DNA of 64,000 nt, taken from assembly GCF_000708755.2 (NCBI RefSeq), contig NZ_JGVU02000005.1, positions 271,446-335,445 of the forward strand. Direction: 5' to 3'. This DNA comes from Metabacillus indicus LMG 22858 (lineage in GTDB: Bacteria; Bacillota; Bacilli; Bacillales; Bacillaceae). Every line of letters begins with the position of its first letter. Position 1 is the first letter of the stretch. Of this stretch, positions 27,818-41,836 are shown in pieces. The translations under genes and the position numbers were made by a program. The notes below the pieces were generated by a model. That model did no database searches. It was not told where the DNA came from and was given only the letters and a program-made list of their open reading frames with translations.

Positions 27818-28146
27818 AATTCCATTCACCTCATGTCTGTCTAATTAAAAAACACTCTTTGATGATTTTAAACGCTATACACGAAGAAGTCTATGTATTT
27901 CATGAAATTGTCAATTGATGTAAAGAGGGACTGGTCTAAATGACACAACTTCGCATATCGTAAAACGGCGTTTAGGTGAATCTCGGCCAGGCCATTTTAT
28001 ATAGTAGGAAACGTTGTGTGGGCAAGCGGACCGGGAACATCCGTTTCAAGCTTTCAAAATTAAATGCTGCAAAGCAAAAAAAGCTGCCGGACACGTTGCC
28101 GGCAGCTTTGACTAGGTTATAAATATGGCCATTTCAGCTGCTGCAT
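27818..28146. other. Gap between uppP and the YfmQ-like gene
   Basis: Both flanking genes read leftward. A terminator for the YfmQ-like gene is at 28076-28109. The rest (about 250 bp upstream of uppP) contains no open frame of note and no promoter I can defend. Confidence 0.5.
28076..28109 (-). terminator. Terminator of the YfmQ-like gene
   Basis: AAAGCTGCCGG pairs with CCGGCAGCTTT; on the minus strand it is followed by a T-run. Confidence 0.85.
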
Positions 28147-28551
28147 TCAACATTCTTGCAGACTCTCAGACCGCAGGCTATAAGCCACTGTTTTCTTTTT
28201 CCCGTGCTTGAATACATCTGCATGGCCGCTGTAAATATACACAGACAGCGTTACACCCCTTTTTCCCGTATTTACATCAATAATAAAAGGAGTGCCCGTT
28301 TTGCTTGCAGGCAGATTGTATTCATTGTATTTATCAAAAAATGTTGCTTCATTAAACATGCGGATAAATTGAGTTTTTTCTTCGCCTTCTAAACGCTTTC
28401 CACTGAGGGTTACAGTGGCGCTCTCTTCACTGAGCTTGGAATGAAGGGCGAATTTGCCGAGCAGCCATTCAACAACGAAGGTTGGCGGGCTTGCAATAAT
28501 TACTTTAAGCAAACTAATTGCAATTGTCAGAATGATAAAACCGGTTGTCAT
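28147..28551 (-). CDS. YfmQ-like small membrane-anchored protein
   Basis: 134 residues. An N-terminal hydrophobic helix (about 3-25) is followed by a soluble domain with TFVVEWLLGKFALHSKLSEE and LSGKRLEGEEKTQFI, which I recognise as similar to Bacillus YfmQ, a family of unknown function. Ribosome binding site GGAGATGA. It is monocistronic, with its own promoter and terminator. Confidence 0.6.
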   Translation of the reverse strand: MTTGFIILTIAISLLKVIIASPPTFVVEWLLGKFALHSKLSEESATVTLSGKRLEGEEKTQFIRMFNEATFFDKYNEYNLPASKTGTPFIIDVNTGKRGVTLSVYIYSGHADVFKHGKKKTVAYSLRSESLQEC

Positions 28552-28575
28552 CTATCGTTCATCTCCAAAAAAGTG

Positions 28576-28604
28576 AATGTATAGCCAGTATAGCTTTATG
28601 TTAA
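28576..28604 (-). promoter_or_regulatory. Promoter of the YfmQ-like gene
   Basis: On the minus strand TTAACA, 17 bp, TACATT, 25 bp before the ATG. Confidence 0.55.
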
Positions 28605-28685
28605 CATAGATGGTTTTTCAAATTGTGTATGTTCTATGAAAGTTGCCAATCCATATAAACCCATAAAATAAATCTCCCATCCTCC

Positions 28686-28714
28686 TTGAAACGGCTCTTC
28701 TTTTTCTGTAAAAT
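28686..28714 (+). promoter_or_regulatory. upp promoter
   Basis: TTGAAA, 17 bp, TAAAAT, about 33 bp before upp. Confidence 0.75.
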
Positions 28715-28747
28715 CTATTGAAGTGCATTAGAAAAGGAGATGAGCTG

Positions 28748-29377
28748 ATGGGCAAAGTTTACGTGTTTGATCATCCACTTATACAGCATAAACTGACATA
28801 TATCCGCGACGTCAAAACAGGCACGAAAGAGTTTCGCGAGCTGGTTGATGAAGTGGCGAGCCTGATGATGTTTGAAATCACAAGAGACATGCCTCTTGAA
28901 GAAGTAGAGGTTGAAACACCTGTACAAGTAGCAAAATCCATGGTTCTTGCAGGCAAAAAGCTTGCGATTGTTCCAATTCTGCGTGCCGGTCTTGGAATGG
29001 TTGACGGAATCCTTAAATTGATTCCGGCTGCAAAAGTTGGACATGTAGGGCTTTACCGTGATCCGGAGACGCTAAAACCGGTTGAATATTACGTGAAGCT
29101 TCCATCAGACGTAGAAGAGCGCGAGTTCATCGTCGTCGACCCAATGCTTGCTACAGGCGGCTCAGCAGTAGAGGCGATTAACAGCGTGAAAAAGCGCGGC
29201 GCCAAGAACATCAAGTTCATGTGCTTGATTGCAGCTCCTGAAGGCGTTGAAATTGTGAAAGAAGCTCATCCTGATGTCGACATCTACATCGCGGCACTTG
29301 ATGAAAAATTAAATGATCACGGATATATCGTTCCTGGCCTAGGTGATGCCGGAGACCGTATGTTTGGAACTAAGTGA
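28748..29377 (+). CDS. upp: Uracil phosphoribosyltransferase
   Basis: 209 residues from ATG 28748, with AAAGGAG upstream. It makes UMP from uracil and PRPP. The PRPP loop is [12 protein letters not shown] and the uracil site is in the C-terminal [17 protein letters not shown]. The N-terminus [19 protein letters not shown] is near identical to the B. subtilis enzyme. A terminator follows at once, separating it from the protease gene. Confidence 0.97.
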   Translation: MGKVYVFDHPLIQHKLTYIRDVKTGTKEFRELVDEVASLMMFEITRDMPLEEVEVETPVQVAKSMVLAGKKLAIVPILRAGLGMVDGILKLIPAAKVGHVGLYRDPETLKPVEYYVKLPSDVEEREFIVVDPMLATGGSAVEAINSVKKRGAKNIKFMCLIAAPEGVEIVKEAHPDVDIYIAALDEKLNDHGYIVPGLGDAGDRMFGTK

Positions 29378-29382
29378 ACAAC

Positions 29383-29412
29383 AAATCCTCCTTTTACAAG
29401 GGGGATTTTTTT
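29383..29412 (+). terminator. Terminator after upp
   Basis: AATCCTCCTT, loop, AAGGGGGATT, then TTTTTT. Confidence 0.88.
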
Positions 29413-29449
29413 ATACCCATTTGAGAAGGATAAAAGAGAGGTGACGGTG

Positions 29450-31696
29450 ATGACAAGCAAATTCATTCTCTCTATTTTTCTCATGGCTTCCATTTTTCCA
29501 ATACATACAAGTGCAGTAACCTATCCGGAAGTGCCTTCCATTCCGGACGTATCTCCCAGCCGCACAGAAACAGTAATGATCATTGTAGAGAAAGCTCATG
29601 CGCAGGACTTCTCTGAAAAAATCAAAGTAAACTATCCCCGAGTGAAAATCCGCCGGACGTTCGAAAAAGTGTTCAGCGGCTATTCGCTTGAAGGCAGCCA
29701 TAACGATTTAATGGCTCTCCAAAAGGAGCCACATATTATCCATGCCAGTCCGGTCGCGTCTTATCAGGTGGATCTTGAAGAAAGTGTACCGTTCATAGGC
29801 GGTGACGATGTGAGGGGGCTCTTTGATTCAAAGCAGCACCGCCTGACAGGAGAGGGAGTAAAAGTAGGCATCATTGATACGGGCATTGATTATACCCACC
29901 CGGACTTATACCGCAGCTATGCCGGCGGGACAGACATCATTGACGGTGATGATGATCCAATGGAGACAAAAGCGACTGACGGCACGGAAACTCTCCATGG
30001 CACACATGTGGCAGGGATTATTGCGGCAAACGGCAGGCTGAAGGGGGTAGCGCCTGAAGCGGAAATCATTGCATACCGCGCACTCGGCCCTGGAGGCTTT
30101 GGGACAAGCGAACAGGTCATTGCAGCGATTGAAAAAGCCATTGAAGACAAGGTGGATGTGCTGAATTTGTCGCTCGGCAATATGGTCAATGGACCGGACT
30201 GGCCGACTAGTCTTGCGCTTGACCGCGCGGTAGAGCACGGCATCACAGCGGTTGTATCCACCGGTAATTCCGGTCCCGGTGTCTGGACAGTCGGTTCGCC
30301 TGGGACGTCCAGCAAGGCTATTTCTGTTGGCGCCTCAACTCCTCCGCAGCGGATTCCCTACCTCACAGCAAGCGGCTCAAGGAGAGAAATACCGGTCACT
30401 CAGATGGCTGGTGCAAAAGAGTGGACGCTGCACCAGGGAGAAGAGATGGTATTTGCCGGAATTGGCGAGGAACATCAGTATTCTCCAGACATGAAAGGGA
30501 AGGTAGTGCTTGTTGAACGCGGGAAAATCACTTTTACCGAAAAAGCTCTTTTTGCTGAAAAGATCGGCGCGAAAGCGGTTGTTATCTATAACAATATGAA
30601 AGGTAGCTTTGCGGGCAATCTTGAACTTCCGGCAAACATTCCGGTTGTCTCCATTTCAAAAGAGGACGGCTTGTGGCTGAAAAAACAGCTGAACGAAAAA
30701 CCGGTGATCCGAACGGTTTACCGGAACGAATCAGATCAGATGGCTGATTTCAGTTCAAGGGGCCCAGTTACCCGGACATGGGAGATCAAGCCTGATGTTG
30801 TAGCTCCCGGAGTAGCGATTGACAGCACGGTCCCTGAAGGGTATTTAAGCCTCCAGGGTACAAGTATGTCAGCACCTCATGTGGCAGGGGCGGCCGCACT
30901 GATCAAGCAGGCCCATCCGGAATGGAAACCGGAGCAGATCAAGGCTGCCCTCATGAATTCCTCCAGGCCTCTGAGTGGGAGAAAGGCGGACTATTATCAG
31001 CCGATCGAACAAGGTGCCGGACGAATAGACGTTATGAGGGCACTTGAAACAGAAGCACTGATGTATCCGGGTGCGCTGTCGTTTGGCCAGGTTATTACAA
31101 AAGGCGGGGGAAGCACTCAGAAAAAGGTAAAGCTGACACTTGATAATCAATCAGACAAAGAAGTCGTCTATTCGTTTTCCTATCCTTTCTATAAGAATGG
31201 TCTGCAGTGGGACATGCCCGAGAAAACGGCAGTGGAACCAGGCGGAAAAAAGGATGTATACGTAAAAGTGAATATCTATGCAAACAAGCTGGAAAAAGGC
31301 CTGCATCAGGGATGGATTAAAGCAGAAGCGGACGAAACGGTCAGGGAGCTTCCGTACTTGTTTGTAGTGGATGAACCGGATTACCCGCGGGTGATGGGCT
31401 TTGAGTTCGGATTCGGAGATTCGGCAGGAGTCTATCAGTATGAATTGTACTTGCCGGGAGGCGCGGATGAAATGGGCATCGCACTCTATGATCCGGACAC
31501 ACTTAGGTTTGTGGCGTTTCTGGACTGGGGCAGGGATCTTCAGAAGGGGGCCGTTAAAAAGACGTTCAGACAAAAGGATCTGGGTCTTGAAGACGGGCTT
31601 TACAAAGCAGTCGTTTTTGCAAGAAAAGGGGACAGGGAAGACACGTTTGAAACAGATCTTATCTTAGAAAATCCCAAGAGAAATCTGGGAAACTGA
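29450..31696 (+). CDS. Secreted subtilisin-like serine protease, Vpr type
   Basis: 748 residues from ATG 29450 with GAGAGGTG upstream; a GTG three codons earlier is possible. Signal peptide 1-22, an inhibitor I9-type propeptide (about 35-110), then the S8 domain with catalytic Asp143 (VGIIDTGIDYTHPDL), His183 (LHGTHVAGI) and Ser472 (LQGTSMSAPHVAGA). A PA domain (about 325-420) is inserted before the Ser motif, and a C-terminal Fn3-like region follows. This is the architecture of B. subtilis Vpr. It interrupts the usual upp-atp neighbourhood. Confidence 0.9.
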   Translation: MTSKFILSIFLMASIFPIHTSAVTYPEVPSIPDVSPSRTETVMIIVEKAHAQDFSEKIKVNYPRVKIRRTFEKVFSGYSLEGSHNDLMALQKEPHIIHASPVASYQVDLEESVPFIGGDDVRGLFDSKQHRLTGEGVKVGIIDTGIDYTHPDLYRSYAGGTDIIDGDDDPMETKATDGTETLHGTHVAGIIAANGRLKGVAPEAEIIAYRALGPGGFGTSEQVIAAIEKAIEDKVDVLNLSLGNMVNGPDWPTSLALDRAVEHGITAVVSTGNSGPGVWTVGSPGTSSKAISVGASTPPQRIPYLTASGSRREIPVTQMAGAKEWTLHQGEEMVFAGIGEEHQYSPDMKGKVVLVERGKITFTEKALFAEKIGAKAVVIYNNMKGSFAGNLELPANIPVVSISKEDGLWLKKQLNEKPVIRTVYRNESDQMADFSSRGPVTRTWEIKPDVVAPGVAIDSTVPEGYLSLQGTSMSAPHVAGAAALIKQAHPEWKPEQIKAALMNSSRPLSGRKADYYQPIEQGAGRIDVMRALETEALMYPGALSFGQVITKGGGSTQKKVKLTLDNQSDKEVVYSFSYPFYKNGLQWDMPEKTAVEPGGKKDVYVKVNIYANKLEKGLHQGWIKAEADETVRELPYLFVVDEPDYPRVMGFEFGFGDSAGVYQYELYLPGGADEMGIALYDPDTLRFVAFLDWGRDLQKGAVKKTFRQKDLGLEDGLYKAVVFARKGDREDTFETDLILENPKRNLGN

Positions 31697-31756
31697 GTAA
31701 TTGTGAACTTTTTGTGATAGGCTTTTTTGATTGTCAAGTTTTTGGTTTTAAAGCAA

Positions 31757-31785
31757 TTGACATTAAATAGAGCCTATTGTATGCT
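31757..31785 (+). promoter_or_regulatory. atp operon promoter
   Basis: TTGACA, 17 bp, TATGCT. The leader to atpZ is about 90 nt. Confidence 0.88.
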
Positions 31786-31809
31786 AGACGAGGGTAAATG
31801 ATAAGGTTT

Positions 31810-31823
31810 TCATAACGCTTTCA
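31810..31823. promoter_or_regulatory. cre-like site in the atp leader
   Basis: On the minus strand TGAAAGCGTTATGA, 13 of 14 positions of the cre consensus TGWAANCGNTNWCA. It lies about 20-30 bp downstream of the expected transcription start, a position where CcpA can act as a roadblock. Confidence 0.55.
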
Positions 31824-31880
31824 ATTACCCGTTTCTATCCCCAGATAAACCCTTTATTAATCTATTAGCGAGGCGGTCGA

Positions 31881-32102
31881 ATGCGCAAAAAAGAGCGTCA
31901 TCCCATGCAGGCAATGGCCCTTATGACAGGCATTCTGTCTCAGCTAGTCGGTTCAACACTAATTGGCATCTTTTCAGGAAGATGGCTCGACCGATATTTC
32001 CATACTGAACCGCTTTTTATGATCGTTGGCCTTTTCATAGGCCTGGCAGCAGGAATTACTGCCATGATCAAGCTCGTCCACCACTTTTTTTCAGGAGACT
32101 GA
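31881..32102 (+). CDS. AtpZ/AtpI-type small subunit of F-type ATPase operon
   Basis: 73 residues with two membrane helices (about 12-32 and 42-65), SQLVGSTLIGIFSGRWLDRY and a glycine-rich second helix. This is the AtpZ-like protein that often precedes AtpI in Bacillus atp operons and has been linked to Mg2+/Ca2+ transport or ATP synthase assembly. First gene of the atp operon; the ribosome binding site (GAGGCGG) is moderate. Confidence 0.8.
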   Translation: MRKKERHPMQAMALMTGILSQLVGSTLIGIFSGRWLDRYFHTEPLFMIVGLFIGLAAGITAMIKLVHHFFSGD

Positions 32103-32109
32103 ATCATTC

Positions 32110-33209
<1,100 letters not shown>

Positions 33210-33265
33210 TTAATAGGTAACAACTGTTTTTAAAAAAACTTTTACTATTTTGAGAGGGGATTTAA

Positions 33266-33481
<216 letters not shown>

Positions 33482-33505
33482 TAAAGAGACTCCCGTCTCT
33501 ACATA

Positions 33506-33541
33506 AATGGCGAAGATCGTGTTGTACCCTTCTTCGCCATT
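33506..33541 (+). repeat. Hairpin between atpE and atpF
   Basis: AATGGCGAAGA pairs with TCTTCGCCATT; 14-base loop, no T-run. Probably an mRNA hairpin inside the operon that stabilises or limits processing of the highly translated atpE message. Confidence 0.6.
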
Positions 33542-33648
33542 GCTTTATGTTTTTATATTCATGCAGGAAAGATTCGGCCGAGAATCAAAACGTACAATCT
33601 CGAGCTTTTTTTCATAGTAACCCATCATGGAACACTTGAAGGGAGTGA

Positions 33649-36248
<2,600 letters not shown>

Positions 36249-36255
36249 ACTTGGT

Positions 36256-36283
36256 AAAGTATGAAGGTTTGCCTTCATACTTT
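36256..36283 (+). repeat. Hairpin between atpA and atpG
   Basis: AAAGTATGAAGG, loop TTTG, CCTTCATACTTT: a perfect 12-bp stem without a T-run. As for the atpE-atpF hairpin, it may protect or process the mRNA; it could also cause some pausing. Confidence 0.65.
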
Positions 36284-36329
36284 ATCTTCACGTAAATGAA
36301 TCAGGTTGATTTTTATAAAAAGGTGGTGA

Positions 36330-37196
<867 letters not shown>

Positions 37197-37212
37197 AAAT
37201 TATGCCCATTAA

Positions 37213-38667
<1,455 letters not shown>

Positions 38668-38690
38668 TTTTGGGACGCAGGAGGGTATAG

Positions 38691-39098
<408 letters not shown>

Positions 39099-39103
39099 CA
39101 TAT

Positions 39104-39131
39104 AACCCCCGGGATTCCCGGGGGTTTTTGT
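39104..39131 (+). terminator. Terminator of the atp operon
   Basis: AACCCCCGGG, ATT, CCCGGGGGTT, then TTT. Confidence 0.92.
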
Positions 39132-39190
39132 TTTGGGCTGAAATCGAAGGTATACACCGCCAGTTTTCCCGCCGGCTTTTTTAGTTGCAG

Positions 39191-39358
39191 GGTTGGCTTA
39201 GAATAGCGTGAGTTTGGATTGTTAGATTGACGGTTTGGATTGTAAGAGCCTGACTTTGGCTTGTTAGATCCTAAACTTGGCTTGTTAAACGACTGGTTTG
39301 GATTGTTAGCAGCCTGTTTTGGACCGTACCCGTTCAAAATTGGACTGTTTGCCAAAGC
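39191..39358. repeat. 21-bp-period degenerate repeat array 1 (eight units)
   Basis: Units begin exactly every 21 bp, at 39191, 39212, 39233, 39254, 39275, 39296, 39317 and 39338. Each has a semi-conserved 14-base core, GTTTGGATTGTTAG in the best copies, and seven variable bases. The first and the last two units are the most diverged. The array lies just after the atp terminator and ends about 30 bp before the promoter of the sugar-sensor operon. It shares its unit, inverted on the plus strand, with the array at 52560. It is not a CRISPR: cores are degenerate and spacers far too short. Confidence 0.88.
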
Positions 39359-39389
39359 AGCAGCCCCATATTTGATTGCAACGCTAAAA

Positions 39390-39403
39390 TAAAAGCGTTT
39401 ACA
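39390..39403. promoter_or_regulatory. cre site overlapping the -35 of the sugar-sensor operon
   Basis: TAAAAGCGTTTACA matches 13 of 14 positions of TGWAANCGNTNWCA and overlaps the -35 hexamer at 39398-39403. CcpA bound here would block RNA polymerase, giving carbon catabolite repression. Confidence 0.78.
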
Positions 39404-39425
39404 ATGCCGGCCAATCCCTTATAAT
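39398..39425 (+). promoter_or_regulatory. Promoter of the sugar-sensor operon
   Basis: TTTACA, 16 bp, TATAAT. The expected start near 39432 excludes ATG 39424 as start codon and supports ATG 39457. Confidence 0.8.
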
Positions 39426-39456
39426 GAATGAAAAGTCCTATAAAAATGGTGATTTC

Positions 39457-40404
39457 ATGACACGTCGTATAAAAATGGTTCTAATTGCTTTTATTCTTCT
39501 TTCTCTTTTTCCTCTTTATCAGCTTTTTCAAATCTATCAATCCAGTCAATCGTTTTCTGCGCAGGCTGAAGCGGAGGAGTATCGGTACCGGCTTGTGCTG
39601 ATCTCTCCTTATCTTGGCGATGCCTACTGGAATCAGGTGATTACAGGGGTAGAATCTGCCGCCGCTCAGGCCAAGGTCAGCCTCGACATTAAAGGGACCA
39701 ATCTGCCTGATAATGAAGAGCTGCAAAAAGCGATGAATATGGCGATTTCCTCTCAGGTTGACGGCATTTTGCTGCTTGGCATTGACGATGCTTCTTTTAA
39801 AGAGACGATCCAAAAGGCCACGGTACAGGGGATTCCGGTGGTGACAATCATGGCAGACCTGCCTGACAGTCTCCGGAAATCCTACATCGGATCCAATCAC
39901 TATGAGACCGGCCTCGAGCTTGGAAACTACTTAAAAAAGACGCATTCAGGCAATGAAACGATCGGCATAATCAAAGGGAACATGGTGACATCTATTGAAA
40001 ACGAAAGAATGAAAGGGCTGATGGACAGCCTTCAGGGCTCCTCTATTAAACTGGCTGAAACAAATAAGCAGCATCCTGAGGACCAGACCAATGAGCTCCT
40101 CAATCAGTATCCGGCCATGAAGGTGCTGATAGGGACGGGAGTGGATGACGGGGACATCATCGTCCGTACGATTGAAGCGAGATCGGCCCTTTCAGGGTTT
40201 AAGGTTTATACATTTGATAATACCCAGGAAACGATGAATCTTTTGCGGAGCGGAAAGATTGAAGGCACGATCAGCCACAGTCATGCCTTAATGGGTGAAA
40301 AAGGCGTCGAAACCATCGTGAAATGGCTTGAAAAGAAGGACCTGCCTCTGCCCGTCACGACTTACACGAAAACAGGCGTCATGACGGAGGGAAGCAGGCC
40401 GTGA
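39457..40404 (+). CDS. Membrane-anchored sugar-binding sensor protein (XylFII-like)
   Basis: 315 residues from ATG 39457. One N-terminal membrane helix (about 7-25) is followed by an extracytoplasmic periplasmic-binding-protein fold of type I: YRLVLISPYLGDAYWNQVITG, then SQVDGILLLGIDDASF and KVYTFDNTQETM. No lipobox is seen. It overlaps a LytS/YesM-type kinase gene, as does XylFII of Clostridium beijerinckii, which binds D-xylose and activates LytS instead of serving transport. The role is inferred from architecture and neighbours; the ligand is not proven. Confidence 0.78.
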   Translation: MTRRIKMVLIAFILLSLFPLYQLFQIYQSSQSFSAQAEAEEYRYRLVLISPYLGDAYWNQVITGVESAAAQAKVSLDIKGTNLPDNEELQKAMNMAISSQVDGILLLGIDDASFKETIQKATVQGIPVVTIMADLPDSLRKSYIGSNHYETGLELGNYLKKTHSGNETIGIIKGNMVTSIENERMKGLMDSLQGSSIKLAETNKQHPEDQTNELLNQYPAMKVLIGTGVDDGDIIVRTIEARSALSGFKVYTFDNTQETMNLLRSGKIEGTISHSHALMGEKGVETIVKWLEKKDLPLPVTTYTKTGVMTEGSRP

Positions 40405-41831
40405 CGAGAATTCAGAGAAAAATCCTCACGATGTCGCTCATCATCATCATGATTATGGGCGCCTTCTGGACAGCCATCAGCTATATTAATCAGAAATCCA
40501 TTTATGAGTACAACAATATTCTTGAACGGTATCTGCTGCTGAATTCAGTTTCAACGACGAGCCAGACTGCGCTTGCAAAGCTCAGCCAGTATGTCAGCAC
40601 CCCTTCACCTGCCAATCAGGCAAGCTATGAAATGCACCGCAAAAGACTGAACGACTCCAAAAAGAAGCTGGATCTGCTGAAAAATCAGGCGAATGCGATT
40701 GCTCTGACAGATTATATTTTCATGCTCGACAGCCAGATTGAAGCAATGGATTTGACGATGATGATGCATAAGCTCGATAAGCGCCAGAACTCACAGGCTG
40801 CCTACGACGAAGCGCTGCAGATCTCCAAATTCATTGATGAAACGACGCTGCTGCTGTTTAAAAAAGAACTGACGAATCAGAAGCAGTTTTATGAATCGAT
40901 GATTGAGGTTACAAACAGGCTTCGGTCTCTCGGCCTCTGGATTCTCGGAATCGTCCTGATTATTTCGGTCGGATTTTCGTACTGGTTCTCAAAAGGCATC
41001 ACCCGCTCGATCTATCTATTAACTCAAGGTGCAAAAGAGGTGGCGGCTGGGAATTTTGATCATCCGATCAGGGTTAAAAGCAACGATGAAATATCGTTTT
41101 TGGCCAAGACGTTTGACAGGATGCGGGAAAACATCAAAGAGCTGGTGGCTGAAATTCAGGAGAAAGCAAAGCTTGAAAAAGAAATCAAAGAGTATCAGCT
41201 GCTTTTAAAAGAAAGTGAGTTAAAGAGACTGCATAACCAGATCAATCCGCATTTTCTGTTCAATACACTGAATACCCTGTCGAAAAAAGCCTATTTGGAG
41301 GATGCCCTAGAGACAAGCGACTTAATCTCGACAGTCGCAAACCTTCTGAGGTATAACCTCCGAAGTGTGGATGAAAATGTGTCACTCCGGGATGAGCTTG
41401 AGCTTGTGAAGGAATACTTGACGATTTTAAAAGCGCGGTTTTCATCCCGCATTACCTATGATTTTAAGTTAGAGGAAGCGTGCCTCGACTATGAAGTTCC
41501 GCCGTTCTTTCTGCAGCCGATAGTAGAAAACGCGTTTAAATACGGTGTGGAGCCGTTTGAGGAAGGCGGATACATCGGAATAAAGGTGTTTAGAGAAAAC
41601 GGAGAGGTTGTTGTCTCCGTAGAAGACCACGGCCTTGGGATGACAGATGATGTGAAAGAACAGGTCCTGTCAGAGCAGCAGACAGGGTTCATTCAAAGCA
41701 AATCAACCGGGATCGGCCTGAGAAACGTTGTTCAGCGACTGCGTCTTTTTACAAACAAACGGAATGTGATGGACATTCAGTCATCAGCTGGGGGCACTGT
41801 CATCTTCGTCAAATTTCCTTCAGAGGGGTGA
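40401..41831 (+). CDS. LytS/YesM-type sensor histidine kinase
   Basis: 476 residues from GTG 40401 (GGAGGG upstream), overlapping the previous stop by 4 bp. Two membrane helices (about 10-28 and 172-194) frame an extracytoplasmic helical region; then HAMP (about 195-250), a coiled coil, the His_kinase domain with phospho-His in NQINPHFLFNTLNTL, and a HATPase with GIGLRNVVQRL. In known XylFII-LytS complexes the sugar-binding protein docks on this short extracellular part. It would phosphorylate the next gene product. Confidence 0.9.
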   Translation: MTRIQRKILTMSLIIIMIMGAFWTAISYINQKSIYEYNNILERYLLLNSVSTTSQTALAKLSQYVSTPSPANQASYEMHRKRLNDSKKKLDLLKNQANAIALTDYIFMLDSQIEAMDLTMMMHKLDKRQNSQAAYDEALQISKFIDETTLLLFKKELTNQKQFYESMIEVTNRLRSLGLWILGIVLIISVGFSYWFSKGITRSIYLLTQGAKEVAAGNFDHPIRVKSNDEISFLAKTFDRMRENIKELVAEIQEKAKLEKEIKEYQLLLKESELKRLHNQINPHFLFNTLNTLSKKAYLEDALETSDLISTVANLLRYNLRSVDENVSLRDELELVKEYLTILKARFSSRITYDFKLEEACLDYEVPPFFLQPIVENAFKYGVEPFEEGGYIGIKVFRENGEVVVSVEDHGLGMTDDVKEQVLSEQQTGFIQSKSTGIGLRNVVQRLRLFTNKRNVMDIQSSAGGTVIFVKFPSEG

Positions 41832-41836
41832 AAGAG

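Noticed and set aside
39191..39358. CRISPR array
   Set aside because: Cores are degenerate, the period is 21 bp with only seven variable bases, and no cas genes are present.
39424..39456. ATG 39424 as start of the sugar-sensor gene
   Set aside because: It overlaps the -10 hexamer and has no ribosome binding site; ATG 39457 is downstream of the expected transcription start.
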